Shown here piece after piece: positions 1 to 8,820 of a stretch of 64,000 bases of DNA. The notes beneath the pieces were generated by a model, which searched no databases, was not told where the DNA came from, and saw only the letters and a list, made by a program, of their open reading frames with translations. Source of the DNA: Synergistaceae bacterium UBA6083 (GTDB lineage Bacteria; Synergistota; Synergistia; Synergistales; 79-D21); assembly GCA_002436015.1 (NCBI GenBank), contig DIXJ01000010.1, positions 43,937-107,936 on the forward strand. The letters run 5' to 3'. The translations under genes were made by a program, and so were the position numbers. Position 1 is the first letter of the stretch, and every line of letters begins with the position of its first letter.

Positions 1-89
1 GGTGCCCCCTGGATATTTCTATGAATCACCCGGGCGATCCCGGCTCCCATGGCGCCGATGCCCCACACGGCGATCTTTGTCGGCTTCAT
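1..89 (-). CDS. N-terminal fragment of an NAD(P)-binding dehydrogenase, possibly 2,4-diaminopentanoate dehydrogenase
   Basis: The minus strand opens with ATG at position 89 and reads MKPTKIAVWGIGAMG before running off the window edge after about 29 codons. The GxGAMG pattern right after a first beta strand is a Rossmann nucleotide-binding start. The opening resembles 2,4-diaminopentanoate dehydrogenase (Ord) of the ornithine degradation pathway in amino-acid fermenters, but dihydrodipicolinate-reductase-like proteins begin in a similar way. A GGGGA ribosome site lies about ten bases upstream of the ATG. Only the nucleotide-binding start is visible, so the substrate cannot be read from this window. 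Confidence 0.5.
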   Translation of the reverse strand, partial: MKPTKIAVWGIGAMGAGIARVIHRNIQGA

Positions 90-135
90 GCGCTCATCCC
101 CTTTTCTCGTGATTGGGGTTCGTTTGTATGCATAC

Positions 136-156
136 GGTCAGATTCAAGGTCTGACC
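136..156. repeat. Short inverted repeat, REP-like
   Basis: GGTCAGA and TCTGACC form a 7-bp inverted repeat around a 7-base spacer, followed by CCCATTT. From memory this matches a style of short palindrome often dispersed in genomes that carry REP-associated (RAYT) transposases. It lies in the 144-base gap between the edge dehydrogenase and tex. No second copy of this version was noticed in the window. Confidence 0.4.
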
Positions 157-233
157 CCATTTCCAGGTTGTCACTTCATCCCTGCACGGATAGGATAGCC
201 GGAGAGGATGCGTATCGCTAGGGAGGGTTTTCG

Positions 234-2390
234 ATGAACGAGGTTTATTTCGATCGGATCGCCCGCGAGGCGGGGATAAAGGCGGGGCAGGTGAAGGCGG
301 CGGCAGAGCTTTTGCAGGATGGCGGCACCGTTCCTTTCATCGCCCGGTACCGGAAGGAAGCGACCGGGGCGCTGGACGAGGTCCAGATCGCGACGGTGCG
401 GGACCGGCTGGAGCAGCTGGCGGAGCTGGACAAGAGGCGCGAGGCCGTGATGAAGTCGCTTGCCGAGCGCGAGCTTTTGACCGACGAGCTGAAGGCCTCC
501 CTGGAGGCGGCGGAAACGCTGACCCGCGTGGAGGACCTGTACCTGCCCTTCCGGCCGAAGCGCCGGACCCGGGCATCCATCGCCGTGGAACGGGGACTCG
601 AGCCGCTGGCCGTTCTCCTGCTGGACGCGGCCGCCGGCAAGGCCTCCTGCCAGGACCCTGAGGGAGAGGCGGCCCGGTTCGTGGACCCGGAGAAGGGGGT
701 TCCCGACACGGACGCCGCCCTGGCCGGGGCGCGGGACATCGTGGCCGAGCGTGCTTCGGAAGACCCGATGGCCCGCCACGGGCTGCGGGGCCTTTTCGTC
801 CGCAAGGGGGTTTTCACCAGCCGCGTGGCGAAGGGGAAGGAAGAGGACGGCGCCAAGTACCGCGACTACTTCGACTGGAAGGAACCGGCCGTGAAGGCCC
901 CGTCCCACCGGCTCCTCGCGGCCTTCAGGGGAGAGGAGGAGGGATTCCTGTCGCTTTCCTTCATGCCCCCCGAGGGAGAGGCCGTGGCCTCGCTGGAGGG
1001 GCTCTTCGTGAAGACGGGTTCCCCCGCCGCGGACCAGGTGAAGACGGCGCTGGCGGACGGCTATGCCCGCCTGGCCGGCCCGTCCATGGAAACGGAGCTT
1101 CGGGCCGTGCTGAAGAAGAAGGCCGACGAAACCGCAGTGGCCGTGTTCGCGCAGAACATCAGGGAGGTCCTCATGGAATCCCCCCTGGGGCAGAAATCCG
1201 TCCTTGCGGTGGATCCCGGCATCCGTACCGGCTGCAAGCTCGCCGTTCTGGACGCCCAGGGGCGCCTGCTCGAGACGGGCGTGATCTACCCGCTGCGGGG
1301 AAAGGGCGACCTGGAAGGGGCCGCACGCACGGTCGGAGAACTGCTTTCGCGAAGCCCCGTGGAAGCCGTGGCCGTGGGCAACGGCACGGGAGGCCGGGAG
1401 ACGGAGGCGTTCCTGCGGGGATTGGACCTCCCCGGGAAACCCGTCGTGGTTCTCGTGAACGAAAGCGGGGCATCGGTCTACTCGGCATCGGAGGCCGCGC
1501 GCGAAGAGTTCCCGGACCACGACCTGACCGTCCGGGGGGCCGTCTCCATCGGCCGGCGCCTGCAGGATCCCCTGGCGGAACTGGTGAAGATCGACCCGAA
1601 GTCCATCGGCGTGGGGCAGTACCAGCACGACGTGGACCAGAAGATGCTGAAGACCGCCCTGGACGACGTGGTGAGCTCCTGCGTGAACCGCGTGGGGGTG
1701 GAGGTGAACACCGCCAGCCGGCAGCTCTTGACCGCGGTTTCGGGCGTGGGGCCGGCGCTGGCGGCCTCGATCGTCGCCTACCGGCAGGAGAACGGGCCGT
1801 TTGCCAGCCGGGCGGAACTGCGCAAGGTGCCCAAGCTCGGGCCGAAGGCCTTCACCCAGGCAGCCGGGTTCCTGCGGGTCAGGGGCGGAAGGGAACCGCT
1901 GGATGCGAGCGCCGTCCACCCTGAGTCGTACGGGGTCGTGAAAACCATGGCGAAGGACCTGGGCTGCACGGTGGCCGACCTGATGGCCAACGCCGAGCTC
2001 CGGAAGCGGATCGAGCCCGAACGCTACCTGGGGGGAGACACCGGGGCCTACACCCTGAAGGATATCCTGGAGGAGCTGGATAAGCCGGGCAGGGACCCGA
2101 GGGAATCCTTCGAGGCGGTGGAGTTTTCCCCCGATGTGCGGGAAATGGCGGACTTGCGGGAGGGGATGGAACTGGCTGGAGTGGTCACCAACGTGACCGC
2201 CTTTGGCGCCTTCGTCGACATCGGCGTCCACCAGGACGGCCTCGTCCACGTCAGCCACCTGGCCGACCGATTCGTGAAGAATCCGTCGGACGTCGTCCGG
2301 GCAGGCCAGAAAGTCCGCGTGCGGGTCGTTTCAGTCGACGCGGTTCGCAAGCGCATCGGGCTCTCGATGAAGGGGCTGCCTAGTTCATGA
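234..2390 (+). CDS. tex: RNA-binding transcription accessory protein Tex
   Basis: This 718-residue protein has the usual Tex length and layout: a helical N-terminal region, a YqgF-like RNase H fold in the middle (AVDPGIRTGCKLAVLD near residue 325), helix-hairpin-helix segments (SGVGPALAASIV near 505) and a C-terminal S1 domain (GVVTNVTAFGAFVDIGV near 650). Tex is a cytoplasmic nucleic-acid-binding protein that affects transcription and RNA handling; its exact role is poorly defined. A GGGAGG ribosome site sits nine bases before the ATG. The 3' end overlaps the converging unknown gene by 11 bases. No terminator was found between the two. Confidence 0.95.
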   Translation: MNEVYFDRIAREAGIKAGQVKAAAELLQDGGTVPFIARYRKEATGALDEVQIATVRDRLEQLAELDKRREAVMKSLAERELLTDELKASLEAAETLTRVEDLYLPFRPKRRTRASIAVERGLEPLAVLLLDAAAGKASCQDPEGEAARFVDPEKGVPDTDAALAGARDIVAERASEDPMARHGLRGLFVRKGVFTSRVAKGKEEDGAKYRDYFDWKEPAVKAPSHRLLAAFRGEEEGFLSLSFMPPEGEAVASLEGLFVKTGSPAADQVKTALADGYARLAGPSMETELRAVLKKKADETAVAVFAQNIREVLMESPLGQKSVLAVDPGIRTGCKLAVLDAQGRLLETGVIYPLRGKGDLEGAARTVGELLSRSPVEAVAVGNGTGGRETEAFLRGLDLPGKPVVVLVNESGASVYSASEAAREEFPDHDLTVRGAVSIGRRLQDPLAELVKIDPKSIGVGQYQHDVDQKMLKTALDDVVSSCVNRVGVEVNTASRQLLTAVSGVGPALAASIVAYRQENGPFASRAELRKVPKLGPKAFTQAAGFLRVRGGREPLDASAVHPESYGVVKTMAKDLGCTVADLMANAELRKRIEPERYLGGDTGAYTLKDILEELDKPGRDPRESFEAVEFSPDVREMADLREGMELAGVVTNVTAFGAFVDIGVHQDGLVHVSHLADRFVKNPSDVVRAGQKVRVRVVSVDAVRKRIGLSMKGLPSS

Positions 2391-2826
2391 TGATTCCCCG
2401 GAGCTTCTCCTTTGCCTTCTCGCACTCCAGGGCGAAATCCTGGGGCTTCGACGTCCAGAAGGCCTTGCGAATCGACCATTCCCTGCGGAAGTTCCGGAGC
2501 CACTCGGACTTGAAGTAGGTTTCAAGGGGATCGAGATCCGGGGCCGACGGGGCGGAGAAGACGAACCCCCCGAGCATGTCCTTCAGGCGGAGGGTCCAGG
2601 GGCGCACCAGCTCGAAAGGTTCATCGGCCCGCGAGGTTCTCGTCCAGAGCGTGACGGCCTCGCTGGACATGGCCATGCAGTTGGCCACGATGTGTTCCGG
2701 GTTGCAGAAAAAGATCTCGGCTTCGATCCTTTCCTGCGGATCGAGGACCAGCTTAAGGGCAAGGGTGTGTCCCTCGATGAGGAAACCGGTTGTTGCATCT
2801 CGTTCGACCGAAATGTTCAATTGCAT
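2380..2826 (-). CDS. Protein of unknown function (148 aa)
   Basis: I do not recognise this protein. It is soluble in appearance, with no signal peptide or membrane segment. It has a beta-rich first half (MQLNISVERDATTGFLIEG) and a helical, charged C-terminal end rich in Lys and Glu. The ATG at 2826 is preceded by GGAAGGGG, which favours it over a GTG at 2853. The gene converges on tex and overlaps its last 11 bases. Upstream is an AT-rich gap that probably holds its promoter. Codon use looks normal for this genome, which supports it being a real gene. Confidence 0.7.
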   Translation of the reverse strand: MQLNISVERDATTGFLIEGHTLALKLVLDPQERIEAEIFFCNPEHIVANCMAMSSEAVTLWTRTSRADEPFELVRPWTLRLKDMLGGFVFSAPSAPDLDPLETYFKSEWLRNFRREWSIRKAFWTSKPQDFALECEKAKEKLRGIIMN

Positions 2827-2853
2827 CAGCCCCTTCCAGGGGAGAATAAACAC

Positions 2854-3094
2854 TAAAACTAAAAATTAGCGCTTTTATCAAGCTAATTATAAAGTATTGG
2901 CTCTGCAAAGCAAGCAAAAAGCCGTAAAAAGTAGCATATATTAAATGGAAGGGTTACAAACTGTAATCTTGGCGGCTCCTGTGCACCGAGGTTTTTTAGC
3001 TTTTTAAACAGGGGTGTGGGTTTATCCCGCACACAAGGCCGGGCACGGGAGAAAAATCCGAAAAAATTAAACGCATTTCCTTGCATACAACAGT
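2854..3094. other. AT-rich intergenic region
   Basis: This stretch is visibly richer in A and T than its flanks. It separates the minus-strand unknown gene from the plus-strand M20 peptidase, so it should carry both promoters. I could not pick convincing -35/-10 pairs or a structured RNA in it. No open reading frame in it looks like a gene. Confidence 0.5.
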
Positions 3095-3141
3095 CCTGAA
3101 ATTCGGGACAGGTACAAATTCATTGCGTTCACAATCACAAG
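3095..3141 (+). repeat. Dispersed repeat, copy 1
   Basis: The core reads AATTCGGGACAGGTACAAAT, followed by TCATTGCGTTCACAATCACA. The same element occurs near 4336, 9829 (minus), 28215 and 41764 (minus). This copy lies directly before the M20 peptidase gene and forms a direct repeat with copy 2 at its other end. It is the only copy that does not sit behind a gene reading in its own direction. Confidence 0.85.
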
Positions 3142-3175
3142 CTTGAATCACAAGCCTGGAAAAGGAGGGATAGCC

Positions 3176-4357
3176 ATGCTTGAACTGCAGGAACTGCAGC
3201 AGCGTACGGATCGCTTCCTTGACGAAAGGGCCGGCGAGATGGCGGCGTTCAGCGATTTTCTCGGGCATCATCCGGAACTGCCGGCCGAAGAACATGAAAG
3301 CAGCCGGCTTTTTGTCGAGGCCCTGGAAAAAAACGGCTTCGAGGTCGAGTTCCCCTTCCTGGGCATCGAGACCGCCTTCATGGCGAAGAAGCGCCGCGGG
3401 GAAGGCGGAGTGGTGGCCCTCCTGGCGGAATACGACGCCCTGCCGGAGATTGGGCACGCCTGCGGGCACAGCCTGCACGGGACGCTTTCCCTTTATGCCG
3501 GGCTTGCCCTGGGGCAGGCGGTGGAGGAAACCGGCGGGGAAGTATGGGTGGTGGGCACACCCGCGGAGGAAGCCGACGGGGCCAAGAGCCCCATGGCGGA
3601 CGCGGGGGTCTTCGACGGGGTCGACCTGGCGATGATGGTGCACGCGTCCGGGGGAATCACCTGGACGGATTACCGTTCCCTGGCCCTGCACGGCTACGAT
3701 ATCACCTTCAGGGGAAAACCGGCCCATGCAGCGGCGGCTCCATGGGATGGGAGGAACGCCCTGAACGGGGCCAAGCTTTTCCTTGTGGCGATGGACATGC
3801 TTCGTCAGCAGGCCCGGCCGGAAACCCGCATGTACGGGATCATCACGAACGGCGGCTCCGCGGTGAACGTGATCCCGGATTTCGCGGCCTGCCGGGTGGA
3901 GGTTCGGGCCCCGGAGAGGATCGGGCTGGACGAGCTGATGGGCCAGGTCTTCGACTGCGCACGGGGGGCCGCAATCGCCACGGGAACCTCCGTGGAGTGG
4001 GAAAAATACCTCCAGAGCTTCGACGACATGCGCCCCAACCCGGCCGCCGAGGGGCTTGTTAAGGAAATGCTTGAGAAGCAGGGATTTGCCTGCTCTCCCA
4101 GTCCGGGCGCCATGGGTTCCACCGACGTGGGCAACGTTTCCTACCGCTGCCCGGCGATCCAGCCCATGATGGCCATCACGGAACGGTCCCTGGCCCTCCA
4201 CACGCGGGAATTCGCCGAGGCGACCTTCACCCCGGAGGCTCACGACGCCCTCTTGCGTGGAGCAAAAGCCCTCGCGGCCACGGGCCTTCGCGTTTTGACG
4301 GACCCTGCCTTGCGGGCTCGGATCCACGCCGACTTCCTAATTCGGGACAGGCACTAA
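3176..4357 (+). CDS. M20 family metallopeptidase / amidohydrolase (AbgB/PM20D2-like)
   Basis: This predicted cytoplasmic zinc amidohydrolase would cleave an acyl-amino acid or dipeptide amide bond. The AEYDALPEIGHACGHSLHG block carries metal ligands typical of the M20D/PM20D2 group. ITNGGSAVNVIPDF and AHAAAAPWDGRNALNGA belong to the dimerisation domain insert. The start at 3176 follows a strong AAAGGAGGG site; an earlier in-frame TTG lies upstream of that site and is unlikely. The last six codons and the stop (LIRDRH) come from dispersed repeat copy 2, so the natural C-terminus may have been changed. The substrate cannot be told from sequence. An amidopeptidase fits an amino-acid fermenting lifestyle. 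Confidence 0.88.
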   Translation: MLELQELQQRTDRFLDERAGEMAAFSDFLGHHPELPAEEHESSRLFVEALEKNGFEVEFPFLGIETAFMAKKRRGEGGVVALLAEYDALPEIGHACGHSLHGTLSLYAGLALGQAVEETGGEVWVVGTPAEEADGAKSPMADAGVFDGVDLAMMVHASGGITWTDYRSLALHGYDITFRGKPAHAAAAPWDGRNALNGAKLFLVAMDMLRQQARPETRMYGIITNGGSAVNVIPDFAACRVEVRAPERIGLDELMGQVFDCARGAAIATGTSVEWEKYLQSFDDMRPNPAAEGLVKEMLEKQGFACSPSPGAMGSTDVGNVSYRCPAIQPMMAITERSLALHTREFAEATFTPEAHDALLRGAKALAATGLRVLTDPALRARIHADFLIRDRH

Positions 4358-4380
4358 TTCATTGCGTTCTCATTCACATG
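4336..4380 (+). repeat. Dispersed repeat, copy 2
   Basis: CTAATTCGGGACAGGCACTAA followed by TTCATTGCGTTCTCATTCAC matches the repeat at 3095. Its first bases are read in frame by the M20 peptidase gene as LIRDRH and stop. Its TTGCG at 4362 is the only standard start codon in frame for the following glycosidase-like gene before the predicted signal peptide. Confidence 0.85.
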
Positions 4381-5447
4381 AAGGACGGACCCCAGGAGAA
4401 ACGCTAAAACCGCTGCGATTCGTCCCGGCGTTGGCGCTGTTTTTTGCCCTGGTCCTGGCGGCTGTCCCTGTGGCGGCCGGTCCCGTGATCCTGGCCTGGG
4501 ATCACGTCCGGTCCGATCCCCCGAACCTCGCGGTGGACCCGCCACACCCGGTTGTCACCGTGCTCAGCCCGACCTGGTTCACGCTTTCGGGCCCTGACGG
4601 CAGCGTGGCCTCCAAGGCCGACAAGGCCTACGTGGCCGAGGCGAAAAGGCGCGGTGTCCGGGTGGAGCCGCTCTTCGCGAATGGGTTCAACCCGGATCGC
4701 ACCAGGGCTTTCCTCTCGGACCCTCCTGCGCGTGCCCGCTCCGTGGCGCAAATCCTGGGTTTTTGCCGGAGCCTTGGGCTCGATGGCATCAACGTCGATT
4801 TCGAGAACGTCTTCGACGATGATCGCGACCGGCTCACCTCGTACGTGGCGGAACTGTCGCATGCCCTACACGCCTCCGGCCTTCGCGTTTCGATCGACGT
4901 GACGGTCGTGTCCGGCAAGCCCAACTGGTCGGCCTGTTACGACCGCGGGGCGCTGGGGAAGATCGTCGATGCCGTGGTCCTGATGGCCTACGACGAGCAC
5001 TGGCGAAGCGGTCCCGTGAGCGGTCCCGTGGCTTCCATCGGCTGGGTGGAACGGGCCGTGGCGGAACTGGCGGCACTCGTGCCGCCCGAAAAAATCTGGC
5101 TGGGAATCCCGCTCTACACCCGGGAGTGGGAGGAGGTCCCCGCCAATGGGGGTTGGCAGAAAACCGGGGCGCGCGCCCTGTCGATGGCCGACGCGGAAGC
5201 ACGTTTGGCGAAAAACGGCGCGGTTCCGGCCTGGGACGCGGTGGCGGGTCTCTATTACGGGGAATACCTGAAGGACGGGAAGCGCTACCGGATCTGGCTC
5301 GAGGAGGAGCGTTCCCTGGCGCTGAAGGCGGCAATGGTAGGGCGGTTCGGCCTGGGTGGCGTGGCGGCGTGGCGGCGGGGTTTCGAAAAGCCGGAGGCCT
5401 GGAGGGTGATCCAGGGGCTCCGCGAAGTTGCCAAGGCAGTAAATTGA
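4362..5447 (+). CDS. Exported glycoside hydrolase family 18 (YaaH/SleL-like) protein
   Basis: The protein has a hydrophobic N-terminal segment (ALALFFALVLAAVPVAAG) that looks like a signal peptide, then a GH18 fold. The signature GINVDFENV carries the catalytic Glu at residue 148 counting from 4362. VVLMAYDEHW and GIPLYTREW are later GH18 landmarks. YaaH/SleL relatives cleave peptidoglycan or chitin-like glycans, so an envelope glycan substrate is likely. The start is unclear: a GGAGAA site at 4395 is followed at 4404 by CTA, not a normal start codon, and the TTG at 4362 lies inside the dispersed repeat. A CTG at 4413 is another option. Confidence 0.82.
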   Translation: MRSHSHEGRTPGETLKPLRFVPALALFFALVLAAVPVAAGPVILAWDHVRSDPPNLAVDPPHPVVTVLSPTWFTLSGPDGSVASKADKAYVAEAKRRGVRVEPLFANGFNPDRTRAFLSDPPARARSVAQILGFCRSLGLDGINVDFENVFDDDRDRLTSYVAELSHALHASGLRVSIDVTVVSGKPNWSACYDRGALGKIVDAVVLMAYDEHWRSGPVSGPVASIGWVERAVAELAALVPPEKIWLGIPLYTREWEEVPANGGWQKTGARALSMADAEARLAKNGAVPAWDAVAGLYYGEYLKDGKRYRIWLEEERSLALKAAMVGRFGLGGVAAWRRGFEKPEAWRVIQGLREVAKAVN

Positions 5448-5460
5448 AGCTTCTCCCGTC

Positions 5461-6558
5461 TCATTGCCCTAGCAGTTCCGCATAGACCCCCGCGCTTTTT
5501 TCCCAGGAGAACCGTCCCGGGTCGAAAACCGGCAGGTTCTTCCCCTTTTGCAGGCGGGTTTCGAAGATCTCGGCCAGGGTGCGGATGTCGAGAGGCTCGA
5601 AGTACTCGGCGGAGTTCCCGCAAACCTCGCGATGAACGGGGATGTCGGAGACGACCGCCGGGGTCCCGCAGGCCATGGCTTCCACCACGGGCATGTCGAA
5701 ACCCTCGAATAGCGATGCGCTGACGAAGAGTTCCGCGCCCGAATAGATTGCGGTGAGAGCCTCCTCGGGGATGTAGTCCAGGAAGCGGATCCTGCCGGGA
5801 GCCGTTTCCGCGGCGAACCGCTCTATTATTTCCGTGTATTCCGGTGAATAGGAGCGGTTGCCCGCGATGACGAGGTCCACGTCGGGGATTGTCGGGGCGA
5901 TGGCGGAGAAGGCCCGGAGCACTGTTTCCAGGTTCCTGCGGGGGCTTACCGAGGCGAGGGACAAAATGTAGCGCCTGCGGGCTCCCAGTTGGGCCGCGAT
6001 TTTAAGGGCGTGTTCCGGAGCAACGGGGCGGAAGAATTTGGTATCGACACCGGGATACGCCACGGGGATGCGTTCCCTGTCGATGCCGAAAGCTTCGGAA
6101 ACCTGGTCCGCGGTCGTTTCCGAAACGGCAACTATACAGTCGGCCTTGCTGATAGCCTGTTCGAACTTGGTCCTGAAACGCTGTTCGCGCGGGGTGAAGG
6201 TTCCGGCATGGTGGTCGCCCAGTTGGGACCGATAGAGCAGGTCATGAACGGTCAGGATGACCCTGGCACGCTTCTCGATGCCCAGGGGCCAGGAATAAAA
6301 CGGGCACCAGAACCAGTCGCTCTTCCCGGGGCGGAAAAGCCTTTGCCCGATCAGCCACCTGGCCTGTTTTTCCAAAGGGCCCAGGGAGTAGAGCCGTTCA
6401 GGAGGGAAAGGGAAAAGCCCGGTTTCCCCGAAGGTGAAAAAACGGGTCTCCAATTCCGGGACGTGGAGCAGTTGCTCCGAGACCCGGAAGGCGTAGTTGG
6501 GAATGCCCGTTCTCTGGCGAGTGGTGAATTGCGTGGCGTCGATGACAAGATGGGGCAA
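5461..6558 (-). CDS. Glycosyltransferase family 4
   Basis: This 365-residue cytoplasmic GT-B glycosyltransferase has the family 4 C-terminal donor site ASLFEGFDMPVVEAMACGTP followed by DIPVHREVCG. The N-terminal acceptor domain starts LPHLVIDATQF with TGIPNYA soon after, a common arrangement in mannosyl- or rhamnosyltransferases. The start is TTG at 6558 behind AAAGGGA; the nearby ATG is out of frame. The gene is divergent from the next glycosyltransferase across about 100 bases, so both belong to a glycan region. Sugar specificity cannot be read. Confidence 0.9.
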   Translation of the reverse strand: MPHLVIDATQFTTRQRTGIPNYAFRVSEQLLHVPELETRFFTFGETGLFPFPPERLYSLGPLEKQARWLIGQRLFRPGKSDWFWCPFYSWPLGIEKRARVILTVHDLLYRSQLGDHHAGTFTPREQRFRTKFEQAISKADCIVAVSETTADQVSEAFGIDRERIPVAYPGVDTKFFRPVAPEHALKIAAQLGARRRYILSLASVSPRRNLETVLRAFSAIAPTIPDVDLVIAGNRSYSPEYTEIIERFAAETAPGRIRFLDYIPEEALTAIYSGAELFVSASLFEGFDMPVVEAMACGTPAVVSDIPVHREVCGNSAEYFEPLDIRTLAEIFETRLQKGKNLPVFDPGRFSWEKSAGVYAELLGQ

Positions 6559-6578
6559 CGCGGTTTCATCCCTTTCGT

Positions 6579-6601
6579 TTGTTGCATACTATACACAACA
6601 A
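6579..6601. promoter_or_regulatory. Inverted repeat in a divergent promoter region
   Basis: TTGTTG and CAACAA face each other across 11 bases containing CATACTATACA. The site sits between two divergent glycosyltransferase genes, where an operator would be expected. The inner part also resembles a -10 element in either direction. No regulator gene is adjacent, so the role is a guess. Confidence 0.3.
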
Positions 6602-6659
6602 GGGGGCCGGTGTAGAATCGACGCTGGATGAATCGAGTCGGGAGGCTTCCTGAAAACCG

Positions 6660-7829
6660 ATGAAATGCCTTTATATTACTCCATTCAATCCTTATCCGGC
6701 CCGATCCGGCGGGGCCCTTCTAACAGACTTGATGCTTCGGAAGATCGGGGCAAAGTGCCCAATCGACGTGGCGACTTTCGGCGATTCCCCGGATTATTCT
6801 CCCTATCCCGGGGTTGGAAACGTAAGGCGGTTCCGCAAGGATCCCCTGTACAGGATCCGTGCCCTGCTGGGAAAATTTCCCGAATCCCTTGAACGGCATA
6901 CCGACCCCGACCTGGAACGCCTCGTATGGGCGGGGGGTTACTCCCACGTTTTCTGCGACAGCTTTGCGCCGGCCCTTAACCTGTTGCGCCCCAAGGGGTC
7001 CTTGCGCGAGAGGTGCCCCTTTCGGACCATTCTCCTGAGCCACAACCTGGAGAGCCAGGTAGAGCGCGAAAACATCCAGTACGACGCGAAGCGTTTCTCC
7101 TGGCACAAGCGGAAGATCCTGTCGAGGGACGTCGGGCGCATGGAACGGGCGGAGGCGGTTTTGCTGCCCCGGTTCGACCGGGTCCTTTCCGTTTCGGAAC
7201 ACGAAAGTCTTGTCATGAAGGACCGCTGCGGCTGTGGAGACAACGTGCGGACCCTGCCGATCTCCTTCGGGACGAAGCTCTCCGCGTTCCCGGAAGACCG
7301 CAAACCGGACACGATTCTCTTTGCCGGGTCCATGTGGTGGCTGCCGAATCGCCACGGGCTGTCCTGGTTCTTCGAAAACTGCTGGGAAACGATCCTCGCC
7401 GCGCGTCCTGCGGCCTGCGTGATCCTGGCCGGGAACGACAAGACCGGTTTCGCCCACGGGATGGCGCAACGCTACCCCAACGTGACGGCGACGGGCTTCG
7501 TGGAGGAGATCGAGCCCTTTTTCAGGCAGGCTTCCGTGTTCATCCTGCCGCTTTTGATCGGGACGGGCATCAAGATCAAGCTACTCGAGGCGATGGGCTG
7601 GGGGCTCCCGGTGGTTTCGACGCCGAAGGGGGTTGAAGGGGTCCCCGGTTTCGAGGAAGGCCGCCATGCCCTGGTCTGCGGAGAGCCCATGGATTTCGCG
7701 CAGGGAGTCATTCGCCTGCTTGAGGCCCCCGACCTCCGGGAAAGGATGGCCAGGGAGGCGCTTTCCTGGACCGAGTCGAACGAAAAGGCCCTGGAATCCC
7801 TTCTGGACGAGGTGTTTTGCGATGCCTGA
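6660..7829 (+). CDS. Glycosyltransferase family 4 / GT-B
   Basis: This 389-residue GT-B enzyme begins MKCLYITPFNPYPARSGG, the usual first strand and glycine-rich loop of the acceptor domain. The donor site is LLIGTGIKIKLLEAMGWG followed by VVSTPKGVEGV. The layout resembles the TIGR03087 group of sugar transferases found in exopolysaccharide clusters. The last eight bases overlap the next gene, so the two are probably translated together. The gene starts a three-gene plus-strand operon ending at a strong terminator near 9793. Confidence 0.88.
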   Translation: MKCLYITPFNPYPARSGGALLTDLMLRKIGAKCPIDVATFGDSPDYSPYPGVGNVRRFRKDPLYRIRALLGKFPESLERHTDPDLERLVWAGGYSHVFCDSFAPALNLLRPKGSLRERCPFRTILLSHNLESQVERENIQYDAKRFSWHKRKILSRDVGRMERAEAVLLPRFDRVLSVSEHESLVMKDRCGCGDNVRTLPISFGTKLSAFPEDRKPDTILFAGSMWWLPNRHGLSWFFENCWETILAARPAACVILAGNDKTGFAHGMAQRYPNVTATGFVEEIEPFFRQASVFILPLLIGTGIKIKLLEAMGWGLPVVSTPKGVEGVPGFEEGRHALVCGEPMDFAQGVIRLLEAPDLRERMAREALSWTESNEKALESLLDEVFCDA

Positions 7830-8820
7830 AGAAAGCCCGATCCACGTCTTTCTTTCGTCGGACGAGAGCTACGCGCCTCACCTTGCAGTCACTGTCGTTT
7901 CAATCCTCCGGAACGCGAATCCAGATGACCGGTTTACCTTTCACGTGTTGAGCAGGGGAATCACGGAAACGAGCCGCGAGCGCCTTGTCCGCCTGGCGGA
8001 AGGCCAGGGGGCCGCCCTGTTCTTCATCGAGGCGGACGCGAATATGCTTCGGACCTTCGAGGGTGTCATGGTGCTGCACGAAAACGATTACGTGAACGTC
8101 ACGTCCTACTTGCGGCTGGCCGTTGGGGAGCTTTTTCCGGATCTTTCCAGGATTCTTTACCTCGACTGCGACGTTGTTGTCCGGAAAAGCCTTTCGCCCC
8201 TTTGGAAGACAGACTTGGCCGGGCATGTCCTGGGCGCGGTCGAAGACCAGGGATTCGGGGAAAAGATGGATTTCGAAAAGCAACTGCTTGGGGTGAGCCG
8301 ATATTTCAACTCCGGCGTCCTGCTTATCGACCTGGATCTCTGGCGCCGAGAGTGTTGCGGGGAAAGGTGCCTTGAATTCGCGCGGACGAACACGCTGCCG
8401 ACGATATGGCATGACCAGTCCATCCTTAACGCGGTCTTCAAGGACCAGGTGCTCTTCCTGGGGCAGGATTGGAACCTGATGGCCTGTGACGCCTGGCGGG
8501 TGACCCGGCAAGGCCGGATCCCGGCCGGGTGGGAAGACGCCATGAACGACCCGTCGATCGTCCATTACACGGCCGCCAAGCCCTGGCTTTACGAGACGCG
8601 GCATGTCCTTTTCGAGGAAGATTACTGGAAGGCTCTTGCGGAGACGACTTGGGGAGACAGGAAAACCCTGGAGGGCAAGGCCGAGAAGTTTCGGCAGTGC
8701 CGCGCCCGGGAAACCTGGCGTCACCCCCGGGAGGCCGCCCTGGCCCTTTTGGGCCTGGCGGAATGGCCCCCGGCCCTGCCAAATGGCCTTTGCCTCGCGA
8801 TTTCGGGAAGCGGCAAATGA
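7822..8820 (+). CDS. Glycosyltransferase family 8
   Basis: A 332-residue retaining glycosyltransferase of the LgtC/GspA type. It begins with a short strand (PIHVFLSSDESYAPHLAVTV), has the metal-binding DxD in RILYLDCDVVV, and FNSGVLLIDLDLWR after it, all standard GT8 marks. These enzymes usually move galactose or glucose from a UDP-sugar onto a growing glycan at the inner face of the membrane. The ATG at 7822 overlaps the end of the preceding gene by eight bases, and the stop overlaps the next start. Confidence 0.92.
   Translation: MPEESPIHVFLSSDESYAPHLAVTVVSILRNANPDDRFTFHVLSRGITETSRERLVRLAEGQGAALFFIEADANMLRTFEGVMVLHENDYVNVTSYLRLAVGELFPDLSRILYLDCDVVVRKSLSPLWKTDLAGHVLGAVEDQGFGEKMDFEKQLLGVSRYFNSGVLLIDLDLWRRECCGERCLEFARTNTLPTIWHDQSILNAVFKDQVLFLGQDWNLMACDAWRVTRQGRIPAGWEDAMNDPSIVHYTAAKPWLYETRHVLFEEDYWKALAETTWGDRKTLEGKAEKFRQCRARETWRHPREAALALLGLAEWPPALPNGLCLAISGSGK

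Noticed and set aside
171..2258. Very long open frame on the minus strand opposite tex
   Set aside because: It is a shadow of the GC-rich tex gene. Its protein is full of His, Gly, Arg and Pro with no domain, while tex on the other strand is complete and well conserved.
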